Positions 26,325 to 35,741 of a stretch of 64,000 bases of DNA are shown piece after piece. The stretch is taken from positions 124,001 to 188,000 of the forward strand of contig JAFEAT010000013.1 of the NCBI GenBank assembly GCA_018266255.1, written 5' to 3'. The notes below the pieces were generated by a model, which was not told where the DNA came from, searched no databases, and saw nothing but the letters and a program-made list of their open reading frames with translations. This DNA is from Cyanobacteria bacterium SZAS-4. Lineage in GTDB: Bacteria > Cyanobacteriota > Vampirovibrionia > Obscuribacterales > Obscuribacteraceae. Both the position numbers and the translations under genes were made by a program. Every line of letters starts with the position of its first letter. The first letter of the stretch is position 1.

Positions 26325-29300
26325 TCACCCTTGAGGAGCTGCCGCATCAGGAAGTCTTGTCTTGGTCGGCTGAAGGCCTTCGTTCTTCTTCAGTTTTTCG
26401 GCCAAAGCATCATAAACAGCCGTGTTCGCGGGATCAATTTGTCTGCCTTGAGTGCAGACTTCCACTCCACTTTTGAGGTCTCCAAGAGCAGAATAAGCAT
26501 TCGCTAAACGACAACGGGCGTCTCGATCACGTGGATTTTCCACTAGGATGCGTTTGAACGTGTCGACCGCTTCCTGGGCCTGATCGGTTTTTAGAAGAAG
26601 ATCTCCCAGTGCTCGCAAATCGCTGACGTTGCTAACGCCCATGCTGACAAGCTCGCGGTACTGAATGATGGCGTCGGTCAGGTTCCCATTCCGCCCTAGT
26701 GCGTACGCCAGATATCGCCTTGCCTCTGCGCTGTTCGGGTTCTGCTTCACTGCCGACGCGAGGTATTGTATGGCAGTAGGTAATCGCCCCGCTTTCAATC
26801 TCGCATACCCTTCTGCCAGCAAAGTCTTGTAGTCTCCAGCGATAAGAGGCAGCGCCTTGCTCTGGGTCGACCCACCGGAATAAGCAGATGCTGTTAAATA
26901 TTTGCGGTCACTGCGCTTTAAGGCATCGAGTTCTGCTGACAAAGATGGTTTAAGTCGTGCGGCTGTTGCAAAGTCTTGCCGCGCCGAAATCATATCGTTG
27001 GACTCAGCAAACAGCATTCCACGCCACAAGTGCGCCTCTGCGTTGTTTGGATTTAAGCTCAGTGCTTTGTCAAAATCAGCTCGGGCAGAAACTCGTTGTC
27101 CATTTTGCTTATTGTAAAATCCATGCATCGCGACAAAAGCGGAATTCGTCGGGGCTAATTCTACAGCTTTCGCGCAGGCATCCAGGGCATCTGCAGGCTT
27201 GTTCAGACGACTGTAACAGTAAGCCAGGTCCATATACTTGTTGGGGTCCTTACTGTTAGCGGCTAAGCCTTTCTTCAACGATGCAACTGCTTGAGGAATT
27301 TGACTGGCTTTAATTTGCAGAGCGGCAAGTTCGAAGTCGAGCCCGGCAACGCCAGTCAGTTCTTTTATTGCAAGGTCAAGCTTGGAGCGCCTTTCGTACA
27401 CATTCGACTTGCCGACATGGGCTGCGGCCAGCTTGGGATCTAAACGGAGCGCTTGCTCAAAATCGGCAAATGCCTTGTCCAATTCGTTAGAAGCCAGATA
27501 CAAATCTGCTCGGCGAAGGTAGCCGTACCCAAATTTTTGATTAACCTGAAGTGCGGCGTTATAACAGGCAAGCGCCCCTTTAGGGTCGTTCAGTTGACTG
27601 AGAGCTTGTCCTTTTCCTATTTGAGCGTCAGCCCAGCTGTCATCTTTAGGAAAGGTCAAAGCGACATTGAAATCTTTGATTGCCAGCTTCGGATTTCCGC
27701 TGTACAACTCAGCCCAAGCTCGTCCTGAATAAATCCACGGCGTCTTCAGACCCAGTTTCAGTGATTGAGTGTAATCAGTGCACGCGCTTTTGAACTCGCT
27801 CAGGTTGAATTTGGCCTGTCCCAACATGCCAAACCAGTAGCCATCGGCCGCTGCTGCAGAATCGTTCTTCATCAAGTTCTCAGTTGCAGTTTTGACCAGA
27901 TCGTAGCGCCCTACTTTGCGTGCCGCGAATATGTAAGCTCTGAGAGTATCTGGGTCGTTTGGTTGAGCCTGCAGAGCCTCTTGGAATGCTTCAAACGCTT
28001 GTTTCTTATCGCCTTTAGCCTTCGCGATCTCTCCCTGCAAATAGTGCATTTTTGCATTGCCTGGGTCGAGGAAGAGTACCGGACCCAGCGAAGATAACGC
28101 TCCTGCATTGTCATGTTTGTCAAACTTGCTTTGAGCAGAGCTGACGAAATAATTTGCTATCGCACCACGAGAAAGCAAAAACAGCACTGCCAGTGCCGAT
28201 ACGACTCCAACGCCAACCAACACTTTCGGTGAAATCTGGGTCTTCGACGATCCTTTGGATTCCGCGGTTGGCTTGGCTTGCTGCGCCACAGGTCTAATTC
28301 GCTTGCTATCGGCATCGCCAGCAGCCCCTGAGTCGATATCGTCTTTAGGTTTTCTCGATGATGTGAACTTGTCGCGCTGCGCTTTCTCAGCCTCAGCTGC
28401 AAGTTCAGCCTCTGGTCTGCGAAATTTTTTGATGCGCTCAACAGTTGCTGCGGCATTGATCTGCAGTTCATCGGTCGCGGGATTGAAAGGCTTCGATTCG
28501 GCAGTAGGCGCTTCTGCGCCGTCAGTCGAAGGCTGACCATTCTCAGCGCTTTGATCTAAAGCGGGCTTCTTTTCCTTGAACTTGGACAGGATAGAACCGG
28601 TTGAAGGAGCCGGAGATTTGACTGACGGAGCTGGAATAGCGTCAAGTGCAGACTTATCTATCGGAGATGGAATTGCGTCAAGTGCAGACTTATCTATCGG
28701 AGACGGAATTGCGTCAAGTGCAGACTTATCTACCGGAGACGGAATTGCGTCAAGTGCAGACTTATCTACCGGAGACGGAATTGCGTCAAGAGCAGACTTA
28801 TCTACCGGAGACGGAATTGCGTCAAGCGCTCCGACATCAAATGCGGGCGGTTTTTCGCTAAGCTCTCCCGTTTCAGCGTCTTCAATGTCATTGGCAGCGG
28901 CGGGAACCTCTTCGGGAATCACTTCCGCAGTTTCATCAACTGACTCTTGAGCGGACTCTTCATCGATTGGCGATGACTGCTCCTCGATGATTTCATGACT
29001 CGATTCGCCTGGGCTTATGAACCCTTCGCCTTCCTTTCCTGCCTCCTCCGAGCCGTCATCGGTGTGACCAGTTCCGTGCTTGGCCAGCAATTCGGAGATG
29101 TTCAGACCGAGGTTTTGATCCAGTCTGGAAAGCTCTTTTTGAGGCACTTCGTAGTATTCAAATGTGCCGTCGGTAATTGTAAGTATCCTGTCAACCGCCT
29201 CGGCATCAGTCAGCTTGCCGGCGTTTTCATCTTTGGTAACCGCCCCGACTATGAGATTAGACGAGGAAATACCAACCAGACCGATGAAATTATTGCTTGC

Positions 29301-29402
29301 GATACGAAGAACTCCGCACGAAATATCAATGTCCATAACGCCTGTGAGTGCGTCATATAGACCTGTGGTTTCTTCGATTTCGCCGGTTAATAAGGGAGGC
29401 AA
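26325..29402 (-). CDS. Membrane TPR protein with PATAN/DUF4388-like N-terminus
   Basis: A 1025-residue protein. Residues 1-105 resemble a PATAN/DUF4388 domain (LTGEIEE, CGVLRI, GTFEYYEV). An acidic segment follows, then five to six copies of a 12-residue unit (SALDAIPSPVDK), a Lys/Ala-rich linker, one transmembrane helix (about 395-415) and roughly 600 residues of TPRs, e.g. AIKDFNVAL and ALACYNAAL units. Topology suggests a cytoplasmic signalling end and an extracytoplasmic TPR scaffold. The start is TTG at 29402, with no strong ribosome site; it keeps the full N-terminal domain. ATG 29336 would cut into it. Transcribed alone between the Tad operon and a divergent secreted-protein gene. Confidence 0.75.
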   Translation of the reverse strand: MPPLLTGEIEETTGLYDALTGVMDIDISCGVLRIASNNFIGLVGISSSNLIVGAVTKDENAGKLTDAEAVDRILTITDGTFEYYEVPQKELSRLDQNLGLNISELLAKHGTGHTDDGSEEAGKEGEGFISPGESSHEIIEEQSSPIDEESAQESVDETAEVIPEEVPAAANDIEDAETGELSEKPPAFDVGALDAIPSPVDKSALDAIPSPVDKSALDAIPSPVDKSALDAIPSPIDKSALDAIPSPIDKSALDAIPAPSVKSPAPSTGSILSKFKEKKPALDQSAENGQPSTDGAEAPTAESKPFNPATDELQINAAATVERIKKFRRPEAELAAEAEKAQRDKFTSSRKPKDDIDSGAAGDADSKRIRPVAQQAKPTAESKGSSKTQISPKVLVGVGVVSALAVLFLLSRGAIANYFVSSAQSKFDKHDNAGALSSLGPVLFLDPGNAKMHYLQGEIAKAKGDKKQAFEAFQEALQAQPNDPDTLRAYIFAARKVGRYDLVKTATENLMKNDSAAAADGYWFGMLGQAKFNLSEFKSACTDYTQSLKLGLKTPWIYSGRAWAELYSGNPKLAIKDFNVALTFPKDDSWADAQIGKGQALSQLNDPKGALACYNAALQVNQKFGYGYLRRADLYLASNELDKAFADFEQALRLDPKLAAAHVGKSNVYERRSKLDLAIKELTGVAGLDFELAALQIKASQIPQAVASLKKGLAANSKDPNKYMDLAYCYSRLNKPADALDACAKAVELAPTNSAFVAMHGFYNKQNGQRVSARADFDKALSLNPNNAEAHLWRGMLFAESNDMISARQDFATAARLKPSLSAELDALKRSDRKYLTASAYSGGSTQSKALPLIAGDYKTLLAEGYARLKAGRLPTAIQYLASAVKQNPNSAEARRYLAYALGRNGNLTDAIIQYRELVSMGVSNVSDLRALGDLLLKTDQAQEAVDTFKRILVENPRDRDARCRLANAYSALGDLKSGVEVCTQGRQIDPANTAVYDALAEKLKKNEGLQPTKTRLPDAAAPQG
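28633..28828 (-). repeat. 36-bp tandem repeats inside the TPR-protein gene
   Basis: Five full 36-base units (28633-28668, then each 36 bases to 28812) plus a partial sixth encode the SALDAIPSPVDK unit. Units differ by only a few bases, mainly GAT/GAC and ATC/ACC changes, so expansion looks recent. The array lies between the acidic region and the Lys/Ala-rich linker before the membrane helix. Confidence 0.95.
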
Positions 29403-29651
29403 TGCTGTTTTTTTGGAAGGACAGATAGCTCAATAAACTGTACCCAGAAAGCAGCTCAAGAGGGAGCGCCTTCTTCTAATACCATACAGTAAACCGTGTA
29501 AAATTTCTGCAAGGAAGGCCCTGAACGAAATGGCGCTGAATTTGTTGGACAAACATCGGCAATTTTCGGAATATTAGTGAATTCTTGGGCGAGTTTCAAA
29601 TATATTCTCTAAGATGGACGGCTAGGACCACCATGCCATCTGGATTTGACT

Positions 29652-30542
29652 ATGCGCCTCGATAAAATTGGGATTTCTACCGTTGCTCTATTTGCAGTGA
29701 TGGCTGGTTTCACCCTTACTTTCAGTCGTCCACAACCTGCCAGATCAGCCAACCTGATAGGCGACGTGAACGAAGCCGTGTCAGAACCGGCGAAGAAGTC
29801 CAACGAAAAGTCTTCCGATCATGGTTTTAGCACTGCAGATTTTCTGCCGCCCGACCAACGCAAAAATCTGCCTGCAGAAGTGGACACGAAAGTGCCGCTG
29901 AAAGTGGTGATCAACGTTCCCCGCAATATTGACGCTCGCAACGAATTCACCTTCTATCCATACCCGATGATGCCACCACCGGCGAAGCAGCAACACAAGC
30001 CGTTGCCTGAGACTGCAAAAAACGGACTCAGACAGATGCTGCTCACATCGGGCTACATTCAAAGAACACAGGCCTCATCAGCGTATCCATTCAATGGTTG
30101 GCGTTGGCAGTACGCGTTTAAGGCTGCATTGAGACGAAGTAATCTTGGCGTGCCTCACATCATGACTGAGATGTATTCGTGGGCCGACGAGATGATTCCC
30201 TATATAAAACCGGAAATAGTTCGCCTGAATCTGGCTGAAAAAGAGCGTACTCAACGCTATCAACGCGCCAGAGAAGAGTACGACGAAACCAGAGTAGATG
30301 TAGAGGCTGATTCTATTCGCAAGGGGCTTTTCCCCGTCGAAGTGCGCATCCAAAAATTCGATGGCAGAGTGACCCGCTTCGGCACAGCTCGCCTGCAGCC
30401 GGGCTCATGGTGGCTGGTTGGAACGCACAAAGTCGCCGGTCTCACTTATTACTGGAATCAGCCGGTAGAAGTGCAAGAGAATCAACCAAAGTCGGTCGAG
30501 CTGACTGAAGCCAGCGCACTACTAATTGAGGGCGGCTGGTAG
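29652..30542 (+). CDS. Secreted protein of unknown function
   Basis: A 296-residue protein from ATG 29652 with a signal or anchor sequence (about residues 8-26) ending near ARSA-N. The mature protein has a Pro-rich stretch (YPYPMMPPP), a helical middle and a beta-rich C-terminal part (GSWWLVGTHKVAGLTYYW). No family is recognised. Its stop codon directly abuts the stop of the convergent RNase J-like gene, with no base between them. A TTG two codons earlier is an alternative start. Confidence 0.7.
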   Translation: MRLDKIGISTVALFAVMAGFTLTFSRPQPARSANLIGDVNEAVSEPAKKSNEKSSDHGFSTADFLPPDQRKNLPAEVDTKVPLKVVINVPRNIDARNEFTFYPYPMMPPPAKQQHKPLPETAKNGLRQMLLTSGYIQRTQASSAYPFNGWRWQYAFKAALRRSNLGVPHIMTEMYSWADEMIPYIKPEIVRLNLAEKERTQRYQRAREEYDETRVDVEADSIRKGLFPVEVRIQKFDGRVTRFGTARLQPGSWWLVGTHKVAGLTYYWNQPVEVQENQPKSVELTEASALLIEGGW

Positions 30543-32282
30543 TCAGCCCTTAACTAGCTCGTGCACCACAACTTGCACGGTCGGTTTTGATTGCAGTTTT
30601 GATCTGAATGCCTTAATCGAAACTTCACGCACAGCCGATCTCAGTGCGTTTACATCGAAGCTTGGCGCTGGATCATCTCCGACTGGTTCTGGAGTTTGCA
30701 TGCGCTTCACTGCCTCAGCAACTGCCTGAATAATTTCAGCTCGCACTGTTTCCCACTCTGCTGATTTGAGGAAACCGGCGGCGCCCACTTCAAGCGTTGG
30801 TCCGCGCACCAGTTTACCGTCGCTGTCTACGACCAGTCCGATTGTAACGATGCCTTCCAGACTCAAAGCTCTGCGCTCGCTCACCGAAAACTGGCTCACG
30901 CTCTCACCCTGCTCACGGTTGAACATAACAGCTTGCGCTTCGACGGTACCAATAATGGTGGCAATGCCATTGTCAATTTCCAGTATGTCGCCGTTGCTCA
31001 ATGGAAAAACACTCTCAGAGGGAATGCCCCACTCTGTCGCCATCTGAGCATGGTGCATGATGTGGCGCCCTTCACCCAGCGCTGGAATAAAATATTTTGG
31101 ATTTGTGATCGAGAGCATAAACTTCAGCTCTTCGCGACTGGCATGCTTCGAAACGTGCACACCTTGCCTGACGCCCCAGACAAACTTGATTCCTAAAGAG
31201 AGGAAGTGGTCTTGAATCATCGCCATTTGCCTGGACCGACCAGCTGCCACTTCGGCGCTGTAGATGACAGTGTCGCCGGGCTTCAAGACAAGATCTTTGC
31301 AAGCTGAATCGGCAAGGGCTGCCAAAACGCTCATGGCATCGCCATCTTGACCAGTGGCAAGAATGAGAACCTGTTTATCAGGATATTTGCGAATCAACTC
31401 AAGACTTGATTCCATACTGCGCTCGTAACTCAAATTACCTGTGATTGCAGCCGACAGGGCCGTTCTCAACAAAGATTCGCCCAGAAGGGCTACCTTCCGG
31501 CTAGTTTGTTTAGCGATGTCAAACAATATCTGCAGACGATGAGTGTTCGAGCCCGGCATGATGACAACCACACGCCCGGGTGCCGTCTCCACGGTCTTCC
31601 GCAACACCGGTATCACTGCTTTCTCCGACGGCGTGTACCCTTCCGTCTCGATTCCAGCAGAATCACCAATCAAGAGGAGCACTCCGTTGTCGCCAGCCTG
31701 AGCCAATCTTCGGACATCCATCTGGCGATTGTCGACCGGTGTCTGGTCGACCTTGAAGCTGGAGGTGTATAGCACCAGACCTTCGTCTGTGTCGATTTTG
31801 AGCGCGGTAGCATCGGCGATCGCGTCATTCACCTGCACCCATTCCACTTCGAAGCCTCCGATTTTGTAGGCAGTTCCAATCTCGATTGTGTCTACAACAG
31901 GGCAGGGGAAGCCAGTTTCTTTGTTGGCGACAATTCCGCATTGAGCAAGAAACGTCGAAACAAAGCGTGGACCCATAATTTTAGGGATTTTTATGTGATG
32001 CAAAAGGTACGAGACCGAGCCACAGTGTTCATCGTAGGCGTTGGTCAAGACCAGCCCGACGATCCTGTCCTGATTTGCTTTAAGAAAATTGGTATTGGGA
32101 AAGAGTAGGTCGACGCCTGGCATGTCTTCGGTGGGATAGGCGGACCCGGCATCTACCAGCAGAATCTCACCGCTGTGAACGAGAACCCAGAGCGCCTGAC
32201 CTATCTCTGACTGCCCGCCCAGGGGTATCACAGCCAGACTGTTGGACCTGAGGACAGTATCACCCGCAACAATATGCGCCAC
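30543..32282 (-). CDS. RNase J-like metallo-beta-lactamase protein, probably inactive
   Basis: From GTG 32282 (AAGG eight bases upstream; ATG 32345 is the alternative) the protein has 579 residues and the RNase J layout: IPLGGQSEIG, VDAGSAYP, the beta-CASP region with GDSAGIETEGYTPSE, GSNTHR, LATGQDGD and a C-terminal domain. RNase J needs two metals bound by HGHEDH, a GDF Asp and a late His. Here these read NAYDEH, SSF and PALGE, so nearly all ligands are gone. It may act as a non-catalytic RNA-binding subunit, perhaps with a true RNase J elsewhere. The preserved fold and length argue against a decaying pseudogene. Confidence 0.8.
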   Translation of the reverse strand: MAHIVAGDTVLRSNSLAVIPLGGQSEIGQALWVLVHSGEILLVDAGSAYPTEDMPGVDLLFPNTNFLKANQDRIVGLVLTNAYDEHCGSVSYLLHHIKIPKIMGPRFVSTFLAQCGIVANKETGFPCPVVDTIEIGTAYKIGGFEVEWVQVNDAIADATALKIDTDEGLVLYTSSFKVDQTPVDNRQMDVRRLAQAGDNGVLLLIGDSAGIETEGYTPSEKAVIPVLRKTVETAPGRVVVIMPGSNTHRLQILFDIAKQTSRKVALLGESLLRTALSAAITGNLSYERSMESSLELIRKYPDKQVLILATGQDGDAMSVLAALADSACKDLVLKPGDTVIYSAEVAAGRSRQMAMIQDHFLSLGIKFVWGVRQGVHVSKHASREELKFMLSITNPKYFIPALGEGRHIMHHAQMATEWGIPSESVFPLSNGDILEIDNGIATIIGTVEAQAVMFNREQGESVSQFSVSERRALSLEGIVTIGLVVDSDGKLVRGPTLEVGAAGFLKSAEWETVRAEIIQAVAEAVKRMQTPEPVGDDPAPSFDVNALRSAVREVSIKAFRSKLQSKPTVQVVVHELVKG

Positions 32283-32413
32283 TTGAGGAACCTTAGAGCG
32301 ATGGAACCATACAATTCTATAGGTGTAGGAGCAAGAATCCCTCATTATCCAAAACAGCGTAAAATTTCCTCATCTGGAAACCTGAAAGCAGCCGCCCGCA
32401 CAACGAGAAAATC

Positions 32414-33958
32414 ATGGACACAACCACTGAATCAATAAAGAACTTGCTCTATCCAGCATCCTCGAGACCAGACTTGAAGGATTTTCCATGCATCATCCAG
32501 GCAGCGGCAAACGATCGGGTCGTCACGTTCGAGCAATTCGAGAAATTGATCGACAGCGCCCACAAAGGGCTGGCCGATCTGGGAGTTAAGAAAGCTGACA
32601 AGGTCATGCTGACCGCTCCGAACTCTCCAGAGTTGGCAGCGGCGATTGCAGCGACCTGGCGATTGGGTGCAGTGGCAATTCCGGTTGACTTCCGCATGAC
32701 ACTTCCAGAGGTAATCAATGTAGCTAAGCGAATTTCTGCGGCAGCTCTTGTTGCGTCAAGTGCCGTGATAACAGACTTCGAAAAAACACTTGCACCAGTC
32801 ACCGAGAATGGTGCAAAAATTTTAGACCTCGCTTCAGTGAATGAAAATTCGCAACCGCTTCCAGACGTTTTGAGCTCTTTGACACCAGACGCAGATGCGC
32901 TAGTCATCCTCACGTCCGGCACAACGGGAATGCCTAAGGGTGCTGTGCACGATTTAAAAACTCTCGTAGAGAATTTGGAAGATTGGGGCGATCTTGTCGA
33001 TATGAATTCGACTAAAAAAGGATTGTTGCCACTTCCGCTCAGTCACGTCTTTGGATTAGAAGTCACTTTCGTCTGTGTAATAACAGGCGCTTGCATCATT
33101 TTCACCGACCCGGCTTCGTCAAAATCATTCTTCGACTGTCTGCCAAAATTCAAGCCGCATATTCTTGTCGGAGTTCCGACTCTTTACTCTGCGATGCTAC
33201 CGATGGACCCTAAAACTGCAGGTCTGGACAACGCCGAAGTTTTACTCTCGGGCGGAGCACCGCTGCCGACTTCGTTGGCGAGTGAATTCAAAGCTAAATT
33301 TGGCAAGACTCTGAACAACGGATATGGTTCAACAGAATCGAAAATCATCTCACTCAACTTAGGCGGACCATCTGAAAGTGTCGGCAGAAGTATTGAAAGA
33401 GCGAAGATTGAAATCGTCAACGACAAAGATGAGGTGTTGCCTGAAGGACAAACTGGCGAAATTCGCATCTCTGGTCCAATGCTGATGAAAGGCTATTTGA
33501 ACGATAAAGAAGCGACGGCGCAAGTGATCAAAGGCGACAGCTACTACACCGGTGACATGGGTCACATGGAAGACGGATATCTCTTTATTTCGGGTCGCAC
33601 GAAAGAGATGATCATCGTCGCCGGCAACAAAGTTTTCCCCTCAGAAGTTGAGGATGTGCTTCGCAAAGATCCGCTCGTGAAAGAAGTCGCCGTGCTCGGA
33701 TTACCGCACAGCAAACTTGGTCAGATCGTAAAAGCGATTGTCGTGATTACAGATGAAGAGATGAGCAAAAAGCTTGAAGGCTCTGAGCAAGATAAGAAGG
33801 AAGCGAAACAACATCTTGCCGGTCAAATGAAAGAGTACTGCAAACAGAATTTGAAGCGAGAGTTGCGTCCGATGGATTGGGAATTTCTTCCAGCCAAAAT
33901 TACTTTACCGAAGACCGCAATCGGCAAAGTGGACAAGAAGCAATTGGTGCACGCTTAA
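32414..33958 (+). CDS. AMP-forming acyl-CoA synthetase/ligase
   Basis: A 514-residue class I adenylate-forming enzyme that activates a carboxylate with ATP, usually to an acyl-CoA. Motifs in order: LTSGTTGMPKG (P-loop-like), NNGYGSTE, YTGDMG, SGRTKEMI, and the C-terminal catalytic Lys in TAIGKVDKK. Length fits long-chain or medium-chain ligases, but the acyl substrate cannot be told. It is divergent from the RNase J-like gene and followed by a weak hairpin. The methylmalonyl-CoA mutase gene a few kb away hints at a wider acyl-CoA metabolism, though they are not in one operon. Confidence 0.88.
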   Translation: MDTTTESIKNLLYPASSRPDLKDFPCIIQAAANDRVVTFEQFEKLIDSAHKGLADLGVKKADKVMLTAPNSPELAAAIAATWRLGAVAIPVDFRMTLPEVINVAKRISAAALVASSAVITDFEKTLAPVTENGAKILDLASVNENSQPLPDVLSSLTPDADALVILTSGTTGMPKGAVHDLKTLVENLEDWGDLVDMNSTKKGLLPLPLSHVFGLEVTFVCVITGACIIFTDPASSKSFFDCLPKFKPHILVGVPTLYSAMLPMDPKTAGLDNAEVLLSGGAPLPTSLASEFKAKFGKTLNNGYGSTESKIISLNLGGPSESVGRSIERAKIEIVNDKDEVLPEGQTGEIRISGPMLMKGYLNDKEATAQVIKGDSYYTGDMGHMEDGYLFISGRTKEMIIVAGNKVFPSEVEDVLRKDPLVKEVAVLGLPHSKLGQIVKAIVVITDEEMSKKLEGSEQDKKEAKQHLAGQMKEYCKQNLKRELRPMDWEFLPAKITLPKTAIGKVDKKQLVHA

Positions 33959-33963
33959 TCGAG

Positions 33964-33982
33964 GAGAACCAAGTTCTCTTTC
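33964..33982 (+). terminator. Weak hairpin after the acyl-CoA ligase gene
   Basis: GAGAAC and GTTCTC form a 6-bp stem with a three-base loop, followed by TTTC. It starts six bases after the stop. The stem is short and the T-run weak, so termination would be inefficient. Confidence 0.35.
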
Positions 33983-34010
33983 AATCATTCCTTATTTAGA
34001 GCGAAGCCCT

Positions 34011-35576
34011 TTACTTCGTCCAATAATCGATGATATTTCGCACTTCGTTAGCGGCAATCGACTTGGCTACGTTGGCGACCGCACGAACCTCGTTGGCTTT
34101 TCTTTCGACGCCGCCAATCACTTGATTTGTTGTGTTATCGAGCACTTGCACGGCTTTCACGATGTTTGACTTTGCACCACTTCGCACCACATCGCTGGCG
34201 ACTGCAGCAATTTCTCCAGTCGACATATTGAGCGAACCTGCTTGATTGAACTTCAGCGGCAAGTTGATCTTGGCTGTTCCAGCGACATCCAACGGATTAG
34301 TCATGCGAATGTCGAGCCGCCAATCGCCATTTGCATCAGTTGCCGGCAATAAGTCACTGTCTCTAAGTCTGACCTTTACGGAATCGATGAATCTGTCTGA
34401 CTTGATCGTCAGCGCTCGTGAATCACCATATTTTGGACTGAGCGAAACTCCTGTGATGCCTGCAGAAACTTTATCGCCAAGACCCACTTGCGGAATTACC
34501 GAAGATATTTCGATACCACGTAAATCCGAGACCTCGATGCCACCACCGGCAGTTTTCAGTTTGAATTGGAGAAGTGGAGAGAGCGAAAGAGTTGGACCGC
34601 CGAATTGATGTTCGGTTACGCCCCCTGCGCGCTCAATGATGATGTTGTCGCCATCTTTCTCGACCCGCTTCAGGTTTTTCGCCATATCGATCAATTTGGT
34701 GCGAATTCCCTCGTCTGGCAATCCGGAGAGGAGCATGCTCGCATCTTTGTTCAGCAAAGCAGTTTTCGAATCGGAAAGGGTTTTGACCACGCCCTTGAAG
34801 AAATCGGCATTCATGCCAGGCGCCAGGGCGTCCAGTTCAATTATTGTTGATACCGTTTTGGGCCATTTTTTTTCATCGATCAACTTTGGTCTCGAGACTG
34901 GATTGTCGACGGTAACCTTCAGTCTCGCTTTGTCTCCTGATGTATCCAGTGCCAGGCTACGAATAGCGAGCGGCTCCTTACCCTCGATCGCCAGAGCAAT
35001 TCCGGTGATATTTTTGATCGCTACTTTATCTGTATTTTTGGCATCGAACTCGACGTCGAATTTGACCTGCTTTTGTCTATCGCCAACAACCAGGTCGGTA
35101 ACCTTTCCAACGACTGGAACGGTACGGTCGATTTTCAACTTAGCCACATCTTTCAAATCAAGTGTGAATTTATCGTCGGCAGAGAAGCTTATCCCTTTCA
35201 CCGCAGAGACTACATCGCGAACCTCGGGGGCAAGAGTGATACCAGGAGTCGCTTCGATTAGCTTGGCGAAATCAGGAGTTTCGACTGTCAGACTTTTGTC
35301 GGTAAAACTGATTTTGAAATTGGGCAAGCGTCCAAGGATGGTGCTTGTCTTGGTTAATGGATCAGCTTGCTCGAACTTCTCAGCCTCAGTTTTCACTTTC
35401 ACTTCGACAGGTTTATCCAGAGGGGCGGCAATAAACATTTCTGCAGGCTTACCCACTGGTGGCTCTGCTGCGTTTTCGGAAGACATCAGTCGTAGGGCTT
35501 CTAATGCGAATTTGTTTGAACTGTCGCTCGACAGTGGTGGCGGAACGTCAACGTTCCGGTCGAATATTTGTGGCAT
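34011..35576 (-). CDS. Large beta-rich protein of unknown function
   Basis: A 521-residue protein from ATG 35576 (AGGCAA nine bases upstream). There is no signal peptide. After a disordered N-terminus (Pro/Ser/Glu-rich) the chain alternates short beta strands with Lys/Asp turns (e.g. LTVETPDFAKLI, FTLDLKDVAKLKI, ARLKVTVDNP), and ends in an Ala/Val/Asn-rich helical region. No family is recognised. The pattern recalls repeated lipid-binding or phage-tail-like beta layers, but this is only an impression. An open frame on the other strand (34636-35607) is Ser/Leu-rich and looks like a shadow. Confidence 0.65.
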   Translation of the reverse strand: MPQIFDRNVDVPPPLSSDSSNKFALEALRLMSSENAAEPPVGKPAEMFIAAPLDKPVEVKVKTEAEKFEQADPLTKTSTILGRLPNFKISFTDKSLTVETPDFAKLIEATPGITLAPEVRDVVSAVKGISFSADDKFTLDLKDVAKLKIDRTVPVVGKVTDLVVGDRQKQVKFDVEFDAKNTDKVAIKNITGIALAIEGKEPLAIRSLALDTSGDKARLKVTVDNPVSRPKLIDEKKWPKTVSTIIELDALAPGMNADFFKGVVKTLSDSKTALLNKDASMLLSGLPDEGIRTKLIDMAKNLKRVEKDGDNIIIERAGGVTEHQFGGPTLSLSPLLQFKLKTAGGGIEVSDLRGIEISSVIPQVGLGDKVSAGITGVSLSPKYGDSRALTIKSDRFIDSVKVRLRDSDLLPATDANGDWRLDIRMTNPLDVAGTAKINLPLKFNQAGSLNMSTGEIAAVASDVVRSGAKSNIVKAVQVLDNTTNQVIGGVERKANEVRAVANVAKSIAANEVRNIIDYWTK

Positions 35577-35741
35577 TGTGTCATTGCCTAAAAAACAGGG
35601 TGAGTAAATCTGGGGGCAGAAGAGTTTTGGTGCGGGTGCTGTGTTTCTAACTCTTGCAGTTAAATAATGAACTTGAATTGTGTCAGCAATGTTGCTCCAG
35701 CTATTGTTTGAGAGCAAATCAGACCAGTGATTCAAATCGAA

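Noticed and set aside
35541..35558. 18-base palindrome CGGAACGT-CA-ACGTTCCG
   Set aside because: Lies inside the coding start of the 34011-35576 gene; probably chance, with no regulatory context.
34636..35607. 323-codon plus-strand frame antisense to the 34011-35576 gene
   Set aside because: Ser/Leu-rich composition without domains, fully antisense to a frame with plausible protein composition and a ribosome site.
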